A stretch of 64,000 bases of DNA from Halomonas halodenitrificans DSM 735 (lineage in GTDB: Bacteria > Pseudomonadota > Gammaproteobacteria > Pseudomonadales > Halomonadaceae), in the NCBI RefSeq assembly GCF_000620045.1, contig NZ_KK211058.1, forward strand, positions 120,953 to 184,952. Reading direction: 5' to 3'. Position numbers and translations under genes: made by a program. The notes under the pieces were generated by a model that was given only the letters and a program-made list of their open reading frames with translations, was not told where the DNA came from and ran no database searches. Below are positions 17,919 to 27,289 of the stretch, piece by piece. How positions within the stretch are numbered: position 1 is the stretch's first letter; every line of letters starts with the position of its first letter.

Positions 17919-17951
17919 GCGACCCTGGCCATCCGCCGGGGTCGCCTTTTT
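17919..17951 (+). terminator. Rho-independent terminator after yicC
   Basis: A 10-pair stem (17919-17928 with 17936-17945, one G-T wobble) with a 7-nt loop is followed by CTTTTT at 17946-17951. It ends 15 bp before the MFS start codon. Confidence 0.85.
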
Positions 17952-17965
17952 GCGCGGAGAGCCCC

Positions 17966-19165
17966 ATGCCCACCCCCTCACCCGCCGCGGCGCGCCATCC
18001 GCGCCTGGCGGAACTCGCTCTGGCCCTCGGGGGCTTTGGCATCGGCACCAGTGAATTCGTGATCATGGGCCTGATGGAACAGGTAGCCACCAACCTCGAG
18101 GTGGCCACCGCCGACGTTGGCTATGCCATCTCCGCCTACGCCCTGGGGGTGGTGGTAGGCGCCCCCCTGATCTCGGCACTGGCGGCACGCGTGCCTCGCC
18201 GGGCCTTGCTGATCAGCCTGATGCTGGTGTTCGCCCTGGGCAACGTGGCCAGCTCCCTGACCACCGACTTCGTTTCCTTCGTGGCCCTGCGTTTCGTCGC
18301 CGGCCTGCCCCACGGCGCCTTCTTCGGCGTCGCCGCCCTGGTGGCCGCGGCGGCGGTACCCGTGGATCAACGCGCCCGCGCGGTCGGCCGGGTCATGCTG
18401 GGGCTGAGCGTCGCCATCGTGGTGGGCGCCCCCCTGGCCACCTGGGCCGGCCAGTTACTGGGCTGGCGCTTCGCATTCTTCGCCGTGGGCGGCGTGGCCA
18501 TCGCCACCATGCTCATGATTCGACTGTTCGTGCCCTTCCAGCTTGGCGATCGTGCCGCGAGCCCGCGCCGTGAACTCGGCGCCCTCGCCAGTCAACGTGT
18601 ACTGGCGACCCTGGCTGTCGCCGCCATCGGCTTCGGCGGCATGTTCGCGGTATTCAGCTACGCGGTGCCCACCCTGCGCGACCAGGCGGACATGCCCGAG
18701 GCCCTGGGCCCCTGGGTACTGGCCATCTTCGGCCTCGGCAGCATTGTCGGCAACCTGATGGGTGCCAGGCTCGCCGACCGCCATCCGGTGGGGGCGATCC
18801 CCTGCATTCTGGTGTGGAGCCTGCTGGTACAGCTGGGCTTCTATGTGGCCGCCAACCATCTGCTGACGGGGCTGCTCTTCGTCGCTCTGGTGGGTACCGG
18901 TATCGCCCTGGGGCCGGCACTACAGGCGCGTCTCATGGATGTCGCCGGCAATGCCCAGACCATGGCCGCCTCGATGAATCATGCCGCCTTCAACTGTGCC
19001 AACGCCCTCGGCGCCTGGCTGGGCGGCGTCACCGTCAAGAACGGCGCCGTCTGGTCGACCACCGGGCTGGTGGGTGCCGGCCTGGCATTGGGTGGCCTGG
19101 CAATCTTCACCCTGGGACGCCGCCTCGAGCGACGACGCCCCGCCTCTTCTGGCACCCTTGGGTAG
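17966..19165 (+). CDS. MFS transporter, AraJ/YdhP-like (DHA1 group)
   Basis: A 399-residue protein with about 12 hydrophobic helices. The opening GGFGIGTSEFVIMGLMEQVA is typical of the AraJ/YdhP/PbuE group of drug or arabinose-related exporters, and the motif-A-like loop AARVPRRALLI follows helix 2. The start is set by GGAG 6 nt upstream. It is flanked by the yicC terminator and gmk, so it is probably transcribed alone. The substrate cannot be inferred. Confidence 0.85.
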   Translation: MPTPSPAAARHPRLAELALALGGFGIGTSEFVIMGLMEQVATNLEVATADVGYAISAYALGVVVGAPLISALAARVPRRALLISLMLVFALGNVASSLTTDFVSFVALRFVAGLPHGAFFGVAALVAAAAVPVDQRARAVGRVMLGLSVAIVVGAPLATWAGQLLGWRFAFFAVGGVAIATMLMIRLFVPFQLGDRAASPRRELGALASQRVLATLAVAAIGFGGMFAVFSYAVPTLRDQADMPEALGPWVLAIFGLGSIVGNLMGARLADRHPVGAIPCILVWSLLVQLGFYVAANHLLTGLLFVALVGTGIALGPALQARLMDVAGNAQTMAASMNHAAFNCANALGAWLGGVTVKNGAVWSTTGLVGAGLALGGLAIFTLGRRLERRRPASSGTLG

Positions 19166-19876
<711 letters not shown>

Positions 19877-20011
19877 GAGCCAGGCTCGTGGCGCTTGTCA
19901 GCGCTGCCAGGCGTCGAGTAACCTATCCTGTCTACCCATAGCGGACACTCGTCACACGCTTACCGCGTGATTTGATATCGGGGGTCCCGTCAGCATTTCA
20001 GGAAGGCATCC

Positions 20012-20269
20012 ATGGCGCGAGTCACAGTCGAAGATTGTCTGGAAAACGTCGAAAACCGCTTCAAGCTGGTGATGATCTCTACCCACCGCGCCCGCCAGCT
20101 GGCTCGCGGCTCCCGCGACGCCCAGCTGCCGTGGGATAACGACAAGCCCACCGTCATGGCCCTGCGCGAGATCGCCGGTGGTCAGGTCGACTCCAGTGTG
20201 CTCGACGAGCCCATCGAGGCCCTGGTCCGCCCGCCTCAGCCGCAATACGGCAGCTTTACCGAGGAGTGA
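20012..20269 (+). CDS. rpoZ: RNA polymerase omega subunit
   Basis: An 85-residue protein with [33 protein letters not shown], the invariant omega N-terminus, and the [13 protein letters not shown] segment. It stabilises the beta' subunit and contributes to the ppGpp binding site 1. AGGAAGG lies 5 nt before the ATG. It lies between gmk and spoT as in most gammaproteobacteria. Confidence 0.97.
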   Translation: MARVTVEDCLENVENRFKLVMISTHRARQLARGSRDAQLPWDNDKPTVMALREIAGGQVDSSVLDEPIEALVRPPQPQYGSFTEE

Positions 20270-20275
20270 TCCCCG

Positions 20276-20293
20276 ACGGCGCTCCGGCGCCGT
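20276..20293 (+). terminator. Short GC hairpin between rpoZ and spoT
   Basis: A 7-bp stem (20276-20282 with 20287-20293, loop TCCG) directly follows the rpoZ stop. With only a weak pyrimidine tract after it, it may attenuate rather than end transcription into spoT. Confidence 0.35.
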
Positions 20294-20335
20294 TCTCCCC
20301 TTCCGGACACTCACCCAGGAGTCAGGGCGCGCCGC

Positions 20336-22471
20336 ATGTTCACCATCGATGACCTGGCCGACCGTCTCGGCGGCTATCTACCTCAGAGCGAGATCCAGCA
20401 GGTCAAGCGCGCCTTCTACTATGCCGAGCAGGCCCACGACGGCCAGCGGCGGCGTTCCGGCGAGGCCTACGTCACCCACCCCCTGGCGGTCGCCAACATC
20501 CTCGCCAACATGCATATGGACCATCAGAGCCTGATGGCCGCCATGCTGCATGACGTGATCGAGGATACCGGCGTCGACAAGGAAGCCCTGGCCCTGCAGT
20601 TTGGCGCACCGGTAGCCGAGCTGGTGGATGGCGTTTCCAAGCTGACCCAGATCGCCTTCGAGGACAAGGCGGTCGCCCAGGCAGAAAATTTCCAGAAGAT
20701 GGTGCTGGCGATGTCCCGGGATATCCGGGTGATCATCGTCAAGCTTGCCGACCGCCTGCACAACATGCGTACCCTCGGTGCCCTGCGCCCCGAGAAGAAG
20801 CGCCGCATCGCCCGCGAGACCCTGGAGATCTACGCCCGCGTCGCCAGCCGGCTGGGAATCAACACCATCCGCGTGGAGCTGGAGGACCTCTCCTTCCATG
20901 CCCTGCACCCGATGCGCGCCGAACGCATCAAGCGAGCCGTCTCCAGCGCCCGTGGCCATCGACGCTCGGCGATCCGCCAGATCCAGAACACCCTCCAGCA
21001 GAGCCTCGACGATGGGGAGTTGCCCAGCACGGTGGTCGGGCGCCAGAAGCATCTGCTGTCGATCTACCGCAAGATGCGCGACCAGCGAAAGTCGTTCAAC
21101 GAGATCATGGACGTCTTCGGCTTTCGCATCCTGACCGACGACGTCGACAGCTGCTATCGCATCCTCGGGGTGGTACATAACCTCTACAAGCCGGTGCCCG
21201 GGCGCTTCAAGGACTATATCGCCATCCCCAAGGCCAACGGCTACCAGAGCCTGCATACCACCCTGTTCGGCGCCGGTGGCATGCCCATCGAGGTACAGAT
21301 CCGTACCCGTGAGATGGAGGCCATGGCCAACAATGGCATCGCCGCTCACTGGCTCTACAAGGCGGGCCAGACCGACCATCCCATCGCCGAGGGCAGCCGC
21401 GCCCGGGCCCGCTCCTGGATCAAGGGACTGCTCGAGATGCAGCGCCATGCCGGCGATTCGCTGGAATTTATCGAGCACGTCAAGAACGATCTCTTCCCCG
21501 ATGATATCTATGTGTTCACGCCCAAGGGCGACATCATGGAGCTGCCACAGGGCGCCACGGTGATCGACTTCGCCTATAGCGTGCACACCGACATCGGCAA
21601 CAGCACCATCGCCTGTCGTATCGACCGGCATCTGGCGCCGCTCTCGACCCGGCTGGAGAGCGGCCAGACCCTGGAGGTCATTACGGCGCCCGGGGCACGC
21701 CCCAACCTCACCTGGCTCAACTTCGTGATCACCGCCAAGGCGCGTTCGGCGATCCGCCATGCCTTGAAGCATCAACAGCATACCGAGGCGGTGCAGCTGG
21801 GTCGTCGCCTGCTCAACAAGGCCCTCGGTGAATTCGAGACCAGCCTGGAGGAGCTGCCCGAAGGCCTGCTGTCCGGCCTGCTCGGGGAGCTGGGCCTGAA
21901 GAACGAGGAGGCCCTGCTGGAGTCCATTGGCCTCGGTTCACGGGTTGCCCACGTCATTGCCCGGCGCCTGATGGACCTGCAGCACGGCGATGCCACGAAA
22001 CAGCACACCCAGGAGGGCCGCCAGCTCGGTCCCATCATGATCAGCGGCGGCGAAGGCATGATTATCAAGTTTGCCCGCTGCTGCCATCCGCTGCCCGGAG
22101 ACCCCGTGGTGGGACACCTCTCGGCGGGCAAGGGCATCGTGGTACATCGCGCCGAGTGCCGTAACCTGGGTGAGCTCAAGGCCGACCCCGAGAAACTCTT
22201 CCCACTGGAGTGGGCCGATTCCATCGATGAGGATTTCCTGGTAGCGCTGCGTCTCGAGGTAGAGAGTCACCGTGGACTGGTGGCCGAGCTGGCCGGCGTC
22301 ATCACCGATGCCGAGGCCAATATCGAGCGCATCGGCATCGAGGAACGCGATGCCCGCCTGGCGACGGTCAATCTGGTACTCGCGGTACGCGATCGCGTTC
22401 ATCTGGCGCGCATCATCAAGCGACTACGCAATCTCATGCACGTCGAGCGCATTCACCGCCTCGGCAACTGA
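20336..22471 (+). CDS. spoT: Bifunctional (p)ppGpp synthetase/hydrolase SpoT
   Basis: A 711-residue enzyme (E. coli SpoT 702). Order: HD hydrolase domain (residues ~20-190) with THPLAVA, HDVIEDT and RLHNMRT; synthetase domain (~225-345) with [13 protein letters not shown] and [22 protein letters not shown] domain (~385-445) with [26 protein letters not shown]; helical and zinc-finger region with CCHPLPGD; and a C-terminal ACT domain. All HD residues are present, so hydrolysis should be active. It is the ppGpp-degrading partner of RelA and senses carbon or fatty-acid stress. Confidence 0.97.
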   Translation: MFTIDDLADRLGGYLPQSEIQQVKRAFYYAEQAHDGQRRRSGEAYVTHPLAVANILANMHMDHQSLMAAMLHDVIEDTGVDKEALALQFGAPVAELVDGVSKLTQIAFEDKAVAQAENFQKMVLAMSRDIRVIIVKLADRLHNMRTLGALRPEKKRRIARETLEIYARVASRLGINTIRVELEDLSFHALHPMRAERIKRAVSSARGHRRSAIRQIQNTLQQSLDDGELPSTVVGRQKHLLSIYRKMRDQRKSFNEIMDVFGFRILTDDVDSCYRILGVVHNLYKPVPGRFKDYIAIPKANGYQSLHTTLFGAGGMPIEVQIRTREMEAMANNGIAAHWLYKAGQTDHPIAEGSRARARSWIKGLLEMQRHAGDSLEFIEHVKNDLFPDDIYVFTPKGDIMELPQGATVIDFAYSVHTDIGNSTIACRIDRHLAPLSTRLESGQTLEVITAPGARPNLTWLNFVITAKARSAIRHALKHQQHTEAVQLGRRLLNKALGEFETSLEELPEGLLSGLLGELGLKNEEALLESIGLGSRVAHVIARRLMDLQHGDATKQHTQEGRQLGPIMISGGEGMIIKFARCCHPLPGDPVVGHLSAGKGIVVHRAECRNLGELKADPEKLFPLEWADSIDEDFLVALRLEVESHRGLVAELAGVITDAEANIERIGIEERDARLATVNLVLAVRDRVHLARIIKRLRNLMHVERIHRLGN

Positions 22472-22483
22472 TGCCTTCCCGAC

Positions 22484-22523
22484 CGGCCCGGCCTCGCCCC
22501 CCTGGGGGCGAGCGGGCCGTTTA
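22484..22523 (+). terminator. Rho-independent terminator after spoT
   Basis: A long stem pairs 22484-22490 with 22513-22519 and 22493-22501 with 22504-22512 (2-nt bulge), followed by TTTATC. Confidence 0.85.
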
Positions 22524-22559
22524 TCATTGACGAACACCCACCACATGATGGAGCACATT

Positions 22560-22949
22560 ATGAGCAACAAGGCAGTGATCAATACCGAGAAGGCCCCCGC
22601 CGCCATCGGTCCCTACTCCCAGGCCATCAAGGCCGGCAATACCGTCTACCTCTCCGGCCAGATCCCCCTCGACCCGGCCACCATGGAGCTGGTGTCCGAT
22701 GATTTCGAGGCCCAGGCTCGCCAGGTCTTCACCAACCTGCGCGCCGTCTGCGAGGAAGCCGCGGGCTCCCTGCAGGACATCGTCAAGCTCAACCTCTACC
22801 TGGTCGACCTGGGGCAGTTCGCGGTCGTCAACGCCCTGATGGAAGAGTTCTTCGAGAAGCCCTATCCGGCGCGGGCCGCCATCGGCGTCAAGGCACTGCC
22901 CAAGGGCGCGCAGTTCGAGGCCGAGGGTGTGATGATCATCGGCGACTGA
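22560..22949 (+). CDS. ridA: RidA family reactive intermediate deaminase
   Basis: A 129-residue RidA/YjgF/UK114 protein. Signature segments are [23 protein letters not shown] and a C-terminal [24 protein letters not shown], with the catalytic Arg in 'YPARAA' and the final Glu. It hydrolyses reactive enamines/imines from PLP enzymes such as threonine dehydratase. Start at 22560 follows GGAG. Its place next to spoT is common in gammaproteobacteria. Confidence 0.96.
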   Translation: MSNKAVINTEKAPAAIGPYSQAIKAGNTVYLSGQIPLDPATMELVSDDFEAQARQVFTNLRAVCEEAAGSLQDIVKLNLYLVDLGQFAVVNALMEEFFEKPYPARAAIGVKALPKGAQFEAEGVMIIGD

Positions 22950-23012
22950 CGCGACGGCTCGCCTTTACCGAGCAGGACGGGGCACGCTACGCGGCCCCGA
23001 CTCACTCGGCAT

Positions 23013-23044
23013 GAGGGCCCGAGGGCTTTTACCCTCGGGCCCTC
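23013..23044. terminator. Hairpin terminator between ridA and the SDR gene
   Basis: A perfect 13-bp stem (23013-23025 with 23032-23044) with loop CTTTTA lies between convergent genes. It can act on both strands. Confidence 0.8.
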
Positions 23045-23060
23045 TCCGATAGCTCAGTCT

Positions 23061-23140
23061 TTCTACGGACAGTTCAGGCTCTCTACGGACGGCTTAAGCT
23101 CTCTACGGACGGCTTAAGCTCTCTACGGACAGCTTAGGCT
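23061..23140. repeat. 20-bp tandem repeat at the 3' end of the SDR gene
   Basis: Four head-to-tail 20-bp units (23061-23080, 23081-23100, 23101-23120, 23121-23140). The two central units are identical (CTCTACGGACGGCTTAAGCT). Diverged traces extend on both sides. The repeat includes the stop codon of the minus-strand gene at 23134-23136. Confidence 0.93.
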
Positions 23141-24006
23141 TTCTCCGGCAGGAAGCCCCCCTCCTTAAGCACCTGGGCATACCCCTCACGGAAGCTGGGA
23201 TAGCGGAAGACGTAGCCGCTCTCCAGCAGCCGGGCGTTACTGCAGAGCTTGCTGGCACGGCGGCGCAGGGGAGACTGGATGGTATCGGTGGCCTCCACCT
23301 TGAGCTGCTTCGCGAGCCAGGACATGACGTCATGGAGCGGCGCCGGCTCGCAGTCGGTCGCCAGATAGAGCGCCTCGACGGCCTTGTCGGCGAGTACCCG
23401 GTCGATCAGGTGCGCCAGCACCCCGGCACAGTCGTCTCGGTGGATGCGGTTGGTGTACATGGCGGGGCTTGGCGGGGCAATCCGCCCCTCGCCGACCTGA
23501 CGAATCAGCCGGTCGCGGCCCGGGCCATAGATCCCCGAGAAACGCACCACGCTACCCGGCAGGGAGTGATCGCTCAGCGCCCGTTCGGCCTCGCACATCA
23601 ACTGGCCGGAAAAGCCGGTCGGCTCGGTGGGGCTGGATTCATCCACGCTCTCGCCGTCACACTGGGCATAGACGCTGGTAGAGGACACGAAGAAGACGTG
23701 GCGCGGAACCTTATCCCGCGCGCCGAATTCGGCCAGGACGGTCGCCAGCCCCTCGGGGTAGGCGGCACGATAGGCGGCCTCCTCGAAGCGGTCGGCGCTG
23801 GCCACATAGACCAGGATATCGGCATCCGGCAAGCCAGCCAGGCTTGCCGGATCGGCGAGGTCGGCGGCAACCGCTTCCAGGCCCGTATCCTCGAGTGACT
23901 CGGCTCGGCGACGCGCACCAATCACGCGCTGCCCTTGAGCCTGCAGGCGCCGACCCAGTGCCGTGCCGATGTCCCCGCAACCCAGAATCAGTGTCGTTGT
24001 CTTCAC
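23134..24006 (-). CDS. NAD-dependent epimerase/dehydratase-like SDR protein (YeeZ-like)
   Basis: A 290-residue extended or atypical SDR. The N-terminal nucleotide motif is ILGCGDIGTALGRRL (residues 6-20), then FFVSSTSVYAQ and an active-site-like region GIYGPGRDRLIRQV, resembling YeeZ/SDR_a5 proteins. GTG at 24006 is chosen, with GAGG 5 nt upstream; an in-frame start at 24075 overlaps oxyR's control region. Substrate unknown. It is divergent from oxyR, the starts being 67 bp apart, so its promoter region is shared with oxyR. Its last codons merge into a 20-bp tandem repeat. Confidence 0.8.
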   Translation of the reverse strand: MKTTTLILGCGDIGTALGRRLQAQGQRVIGARRRAESLEDTGLEAVAADLADPASLAGLPDADILVYVASADRFEEAAYRAAYPEGLATVLAEFGARDKVPRHVFFVSSTSVYAQCDGESVDESSPTEPTGFSGQLMCEAERALSDHSLPGSVVRFSGIYGPGRDRLIRQVGEGRIAPPSPAMYTNRIHRDDCAGVLAHLIDRVLADKAVEALYLATDCEPAPLHDVMSWLAKQLKVEATDTIQSPLRRRASKLCSNARLLESGYVFRYPSFREGYAQVLKEGGFLPEKA

Positions 24007-24073
24007 CTTTGCCTCGCCCCCTGATAAAACGTCCCTATTGGAAATGCACAAGGATGCCATCCAGGCAACACCC

Positions 24074-24994
24074 ATGACTCTAACAGAACTCCGCTACATC
24101 GTGACACTGGCCCAGGAGCGCCACTTTGGTCGTGCTGCCGAGCGCTGCTTCGTCTCTCAACCGACCCTGTCGGTGGCGGTGAAGAAGCTCGAGGAAGAGT
24201 TGGGCGTACCGCTCTTCGAGCGCTCCAAGTCCACGGTCCAGGTCACTCCGTTGGGCGAAAGGGTCGTCGAACAGGCCCAGCGGGTGCTGGAGCAGACCAG
24301 CGTGATCAAGGAACTCGCCACCGCGGGCCGTGACCAGCTGGCCACGCCGTTACGCCTCGGTGCCATCTATACCATCGGGCCCTACCTCCTCCCGCATCTG
24401 GTCCCGGAGCTTGCCCGCAGCGCTCCGCAGATGCCGCTCTACATCGAGGAGGGCTTCACCGGCAACCTGCGTCGCAAGCTGCGCAGCGGCGAACTGGACG
24501 CCATCATCGTGGCACTGCCCTTTACCGAGACCGATGTGCTGACCAAGGCGCTCTATGCGGAGGAATTCGAGGTGCTGCTACCCGCGGATCACGCCTGGGC
24601 CGGCCGCGACAGCGTGCACAAGGAGGAGCTGCTCCAGGAACGCCTGCTGCTGCTCGGTGAGGGTCACTGCTTTCGCGACCAGATCCTCGAGGCCTGCCCG
24701 GCGATCAGCCAGAAACTCGCAAGCCCCAGCAACACGCTCACCGCCGAAGGCGGGTCGCTGGAAACCATTCGCCACATGGTGGCCTCCAAGCTTGGCATCA
24801 CGGTACTGCCTCATTCGGCCATTGGTACCTCCCACTACGAGAGTGGCCTGCTCACCAGCCTGCCCTTCGTGGCTCCTGCCCCGCAACGCACCGTCGCCAT
24901 CGCCTGGCGCGCCAGCTTCCCGCGACCCAAGGCCATCGACGCCATTACCGACGCCGTCGCCCGTTGCCGCCAGGCCGATTCCGTCCCGGCATGA
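24074..24994 (+). CDS. oxyR: Hydrogen peroxide-sensing LysR regulator OxyR
   Basis: A 306-residue LysR-type regulator. The N-terminal HTH is LRYIVTLAQERHFGRAAERCFVSQPTLS. The redox pair Cys199 and Cys208 sits in GEGHCFRDQILEACP, at the same numbers as in E. coli OxyR. Oxidation to a disulfide switches it to activate peroxide defence genes; ahpC/ahpF at 3.4-5.7 kb are plausible targets. It overlaps recG by 4 bp (ATGA), so recG translation is coupled to oxyR, an arrangement also known in pseudomonads. Confidence 0.96.
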   Translation: MTLTELRYIVTLAQERHFGRAAERCFVSQPTLSVAVKKLEEELGVPLFERSKSTVQVTPLGERVVEQAQRVLEQTSVIKELATAGRDQLATPLRLGAIYTIGPYLLPHLVPELARSAPQMPLYIEEGFTGNLRRKLRSGELDAIIVALPFTETDVLTKALYAEEFEVLLPADHAWAGRDSVHKEELLQERLLLLGEGHCFRDQILEACPAISQKLASPSNTLTAEGGSLETIRHMVASKLGITVLPHSAIGTSHYESGLLTSLPFVAPAPQRTVAIAWRASFPRPKAIDAITDAVARCRQADSVPA

Positions 24995-27084
24995 GCGCCG
25001 AGAACAAGGCCCTCGACGCGCCGGTCTCCTCGCTCAAGGGCGTTGGCGAGGCCCTGACCCAGAAGCTGTCCCGACTGCGCATCGACAGCGTGGCCGACCT
25101 GCTCTTTCACCTGCCGCTGCGCTACCAGGATCGTACCCGCATTACGCCCATCGGCACCCTGCGCGCCGGCCATGAAGCCGTCGTAGAAGGCGAGGTAGTG
25201 GCTGCCGAGGTTGTGAGCGGCCGGCGACGCAGCCTGTTGGTGCGCCTGCGTGATGGTTCGGGACTCCTCAGCCTGCGCTTCTTTCACTTCTCGCCGGCCC
25301 AACAGCAGCAGTTCCAGCCCGGTAGCCGGGTGCGCGGCTTCGGCGAGGCGCGTGCCGGTGCCACCGGCCTCGAGATCTACCACCCGGAGTATCGCCTGCT
25401 CAAGGCCGATGCCCCGCCGGTGGAGGACCATCTGACCCCGATCTATCCCGCCACCGAGGGCCTGCACCAGACCCGCCTTCGGGCGCTGATCGAGCAGGCC
25501 CTGGCGCGCCTCGATGATGCCCCCGAGGCGCTGCCCGACTGGATCACACCGGACCTGCGCAGCCGCTTCAGGCTCCCCGAACTGCACCGCTGCCTGCATG
25601 CCCTGCATCAGCCACCGCCGGAGATCGACCCCGAACAACTGGCCAGCGGACACCACCCGGCCACCCGTCGCCTGGCACTGGAAGAGCTGCTCGCCCACCG
25701 CCTCAGCCTGCAGACGGTGCGCCTGCGTATCCAGGAAGATGGCGCCCCGGCCCTGGCCTCGGGACGCGGCCTGCAGGCTCGCTTCTTGACTCAGCTCCCC
25801 TTTTCCCTGACCGCCGCCCAGCGCCGAGTGCTCGACGAGATCGGTGCCGACCTGGCCAGGGAAGTCCCCATGCTGCGTCTGGTGCAGGGGGATGTGGGTT
25901 CCGGCAAGACGGTAGTGGCCGCCATGTCGGCCCTGGCCGCCATCTCCGGCGGCTGTCAGGCGGCGATGATGGCGCCTACCGAGATCCTGGCCGAGCAGCA
26001 CTACCGGGCCTTCAAGGCCTGGTTTACACCGCTCGGCATCGACGTCGCCTGGCTCGCCGGCAAGCTCAAGGGCAAGGCGCGTCTCGACACCAAGGCGGCG
26101 ATCCAGGATGGCCGTGCCCAGATGGTGGTGGGCACCCATGCGCTGTTCCAGGACGACGTGCACTTCCAGCGCCTGGGCCTGGCGGTCGTCGATGAACAGC
26201 ACCGCTTCGGGGTCCACCAGCGGCTGGCGCTGCGCGAAAAAGGCGAGGCCGGCGGCCTCACCCCCCATCAGTTGGTGATGACCGCCACCCCCATCCCCCG
26301 CACCCTGGCGATGAGTGCCTACGCCGACCTGGACGTCTCGGTGATCGATGAGCTGCCGCCCGGCCGCACCCCGGTGAAGACCGTGGCGATGCCCGGCGAA
26401 CGCCGCCCCGAAGTGGTCGAACGCATTCGTCACGCCTGCGCCGAAGGGCGCCAGGCCTACTGGGTCTGCACCCTGATCGAGGAATCCGAGGCACTGGAAT
26501 GCCAGGCCGCCGAAGCGACCCGGGACGAGCTGGTCGAGGCGCTGCCGGAACTCGCCGTCGGCCTGGTTCACGGCCGCATGAAGCCCGCCGAGAAGGCCGC
26601 TGTCATGGAGGCCTTCAAGGCCGGAGAGCTGGATCTGCTGGTCGCCACCACGGTAATCGAAGTGGGGGTCGACGTCCCCAATGCCAGCCTGATGATCATC
26701 GAGAACCCCGAGCGCCTGGGCCTCTCCCAGCTGCATCAGCTGCGCGGCCGGGTGGGGCGCGGCGCCACCCAGAGCTTCTGCGTGCTGCTCTATCACCCGC
26801 CGCTATCGGCCCACTCCAAGGAGCGTCTGGCGGTAATGCGCGAGACGACCGATGGCTTTCGCATCGCCGAGAAGGACCTGGAGCTGCGGGGACCGGGCGA
26901 GGTCCTGGGCACGCGCCAGACGGGGCTCGCCCAGATGAAGATCGCCGACCTGGAGCGTGACGCCGACCTGCTCGACCGCATCGCGCCGCTGGCCGAGGCG
27001 CTGATGGCCAGCCACCCCGAGGCCAGCCAGCCGCTGATCCGGCGCTGGCTGGGCGAAGAAGCGGGACGCTACGGGCAGGTGTGA
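24991..27084 (+). CDS. recG: ATP-dependent DNA helicase RecG
   Basis: A 697-residue SF2 helicase (E. coli 693). The N-terminal wedge OB fold includes LPLRYQDRTRITPIG; Walker A is GDVGSGKT near residue 303, motif II is DEQHRFG, then TATPIPRTLAM, and the C-terminal motifs include LHQLRGRVGRG and the TRG-like end. It processes stalled replication forks and Holliday junctions. The start at 24991 overlaps the oxyR stop; an earlier in-frame ATG lies inside oxyR. Confidence 0.97.
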   Translation: MSAENKALDAPVSSLKGVGEALTQKLSRLRIDSVADLLFHLPLRYQDRTRITPIGTLRAGHEAVVEGEVVAAEVVSGRRRSLLVRLRDGSGLLSLRFFHFSPAQQQQFQPGSRVRGFGEARAGATGLEIYHPEYRLLKADAPPVEDHLTPIYPATEGLHQTRLRALIEQALARLDDAPEALPDWITPDLRSRFRLPELHRCLHALHQPPPEIDPEQLASGHHPATRRLALEELLAHRLSLQTVRLRIQEDGAPALASGRGLQARFLTQLPFSLTAAQRRVLDEIGADLAREVPMLRLVQGDVGSGKTVVAAMSALAAISGGCQAAMMAPTEILAEQHYRAFKAWFTPLGIDVAWLAGKLKGKARLDTKAAIQDGRAQMVVGTHALFQDDVHFQRLGLAVVDEQHRFGVHQRLALREKGEAGGLTPHQLVMTATPIPRTLAMSAYADLDVSVIDELPPGRTPVKTVAMPGERRPEVVERIRHACAEGRQAYWVCTLIEESEALECQAAEATRDELVEALPELAVGLVHGRMKPAEKAAVMEAFKAGELDLLVATTVIEVGVDVPNASLMIIENPERLGLSQLHQLRGRVGRGATQSFCVLLYHPPLSAHSKERLAVMRETTDGFRIAEKDLELRGPGEVLGTRQTGLAQMKIADLERDADLLDRIAPLAEALMASHPEASQPLIRRWLGEEAGRYGQV

Positions 27085-27116
27085 CAGCCGTAAGCTGGAG
27101 CCCCCACAGGCCTTCA

Positions 27117-27236
27117 GGGACAGTCTCCGGCTCAGTCGAAGCTCACAGGAAGCTCACAGGGACTGTCCCCGACCGAGCCATCAGATCAGTGTTTATGCTC
27201 TTCGCCAGCACCGGCACCAATGCCGGGGACAGTCCC
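27117..27236. repeat. Intergenic GGGACAGTCCC-type palindromes (REP-like element)
   Basis: Three copies of a short palindrome lie between the convergent recG and yccS-like genes: 27117-27128 (one mismatch), 27159-27170 and 27225-27236. The core is GGGGACAGTCCCC or its complement. The same core occurs twice at 43404-43484, so this is a dispersed repeat family. Confidence 0.75.
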
Positions 27237-27289
27237 TTCTCGCCGAAGGCTCACGACAAGGGGGGGTCGTATCGCGTACAGCATATGGC

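Noticed and set aside
23061..23140. CRISPR-like array
   Set aside because: The units are directly abutting 20-bp tandem copies without spacers, and no cas gene is near.
24835..26796. A 653-codon minus-strand open frame opposite recG
   Set aside because: Gly/Gln-rich low-complexity antisense shadow of recG with no ribosome site.
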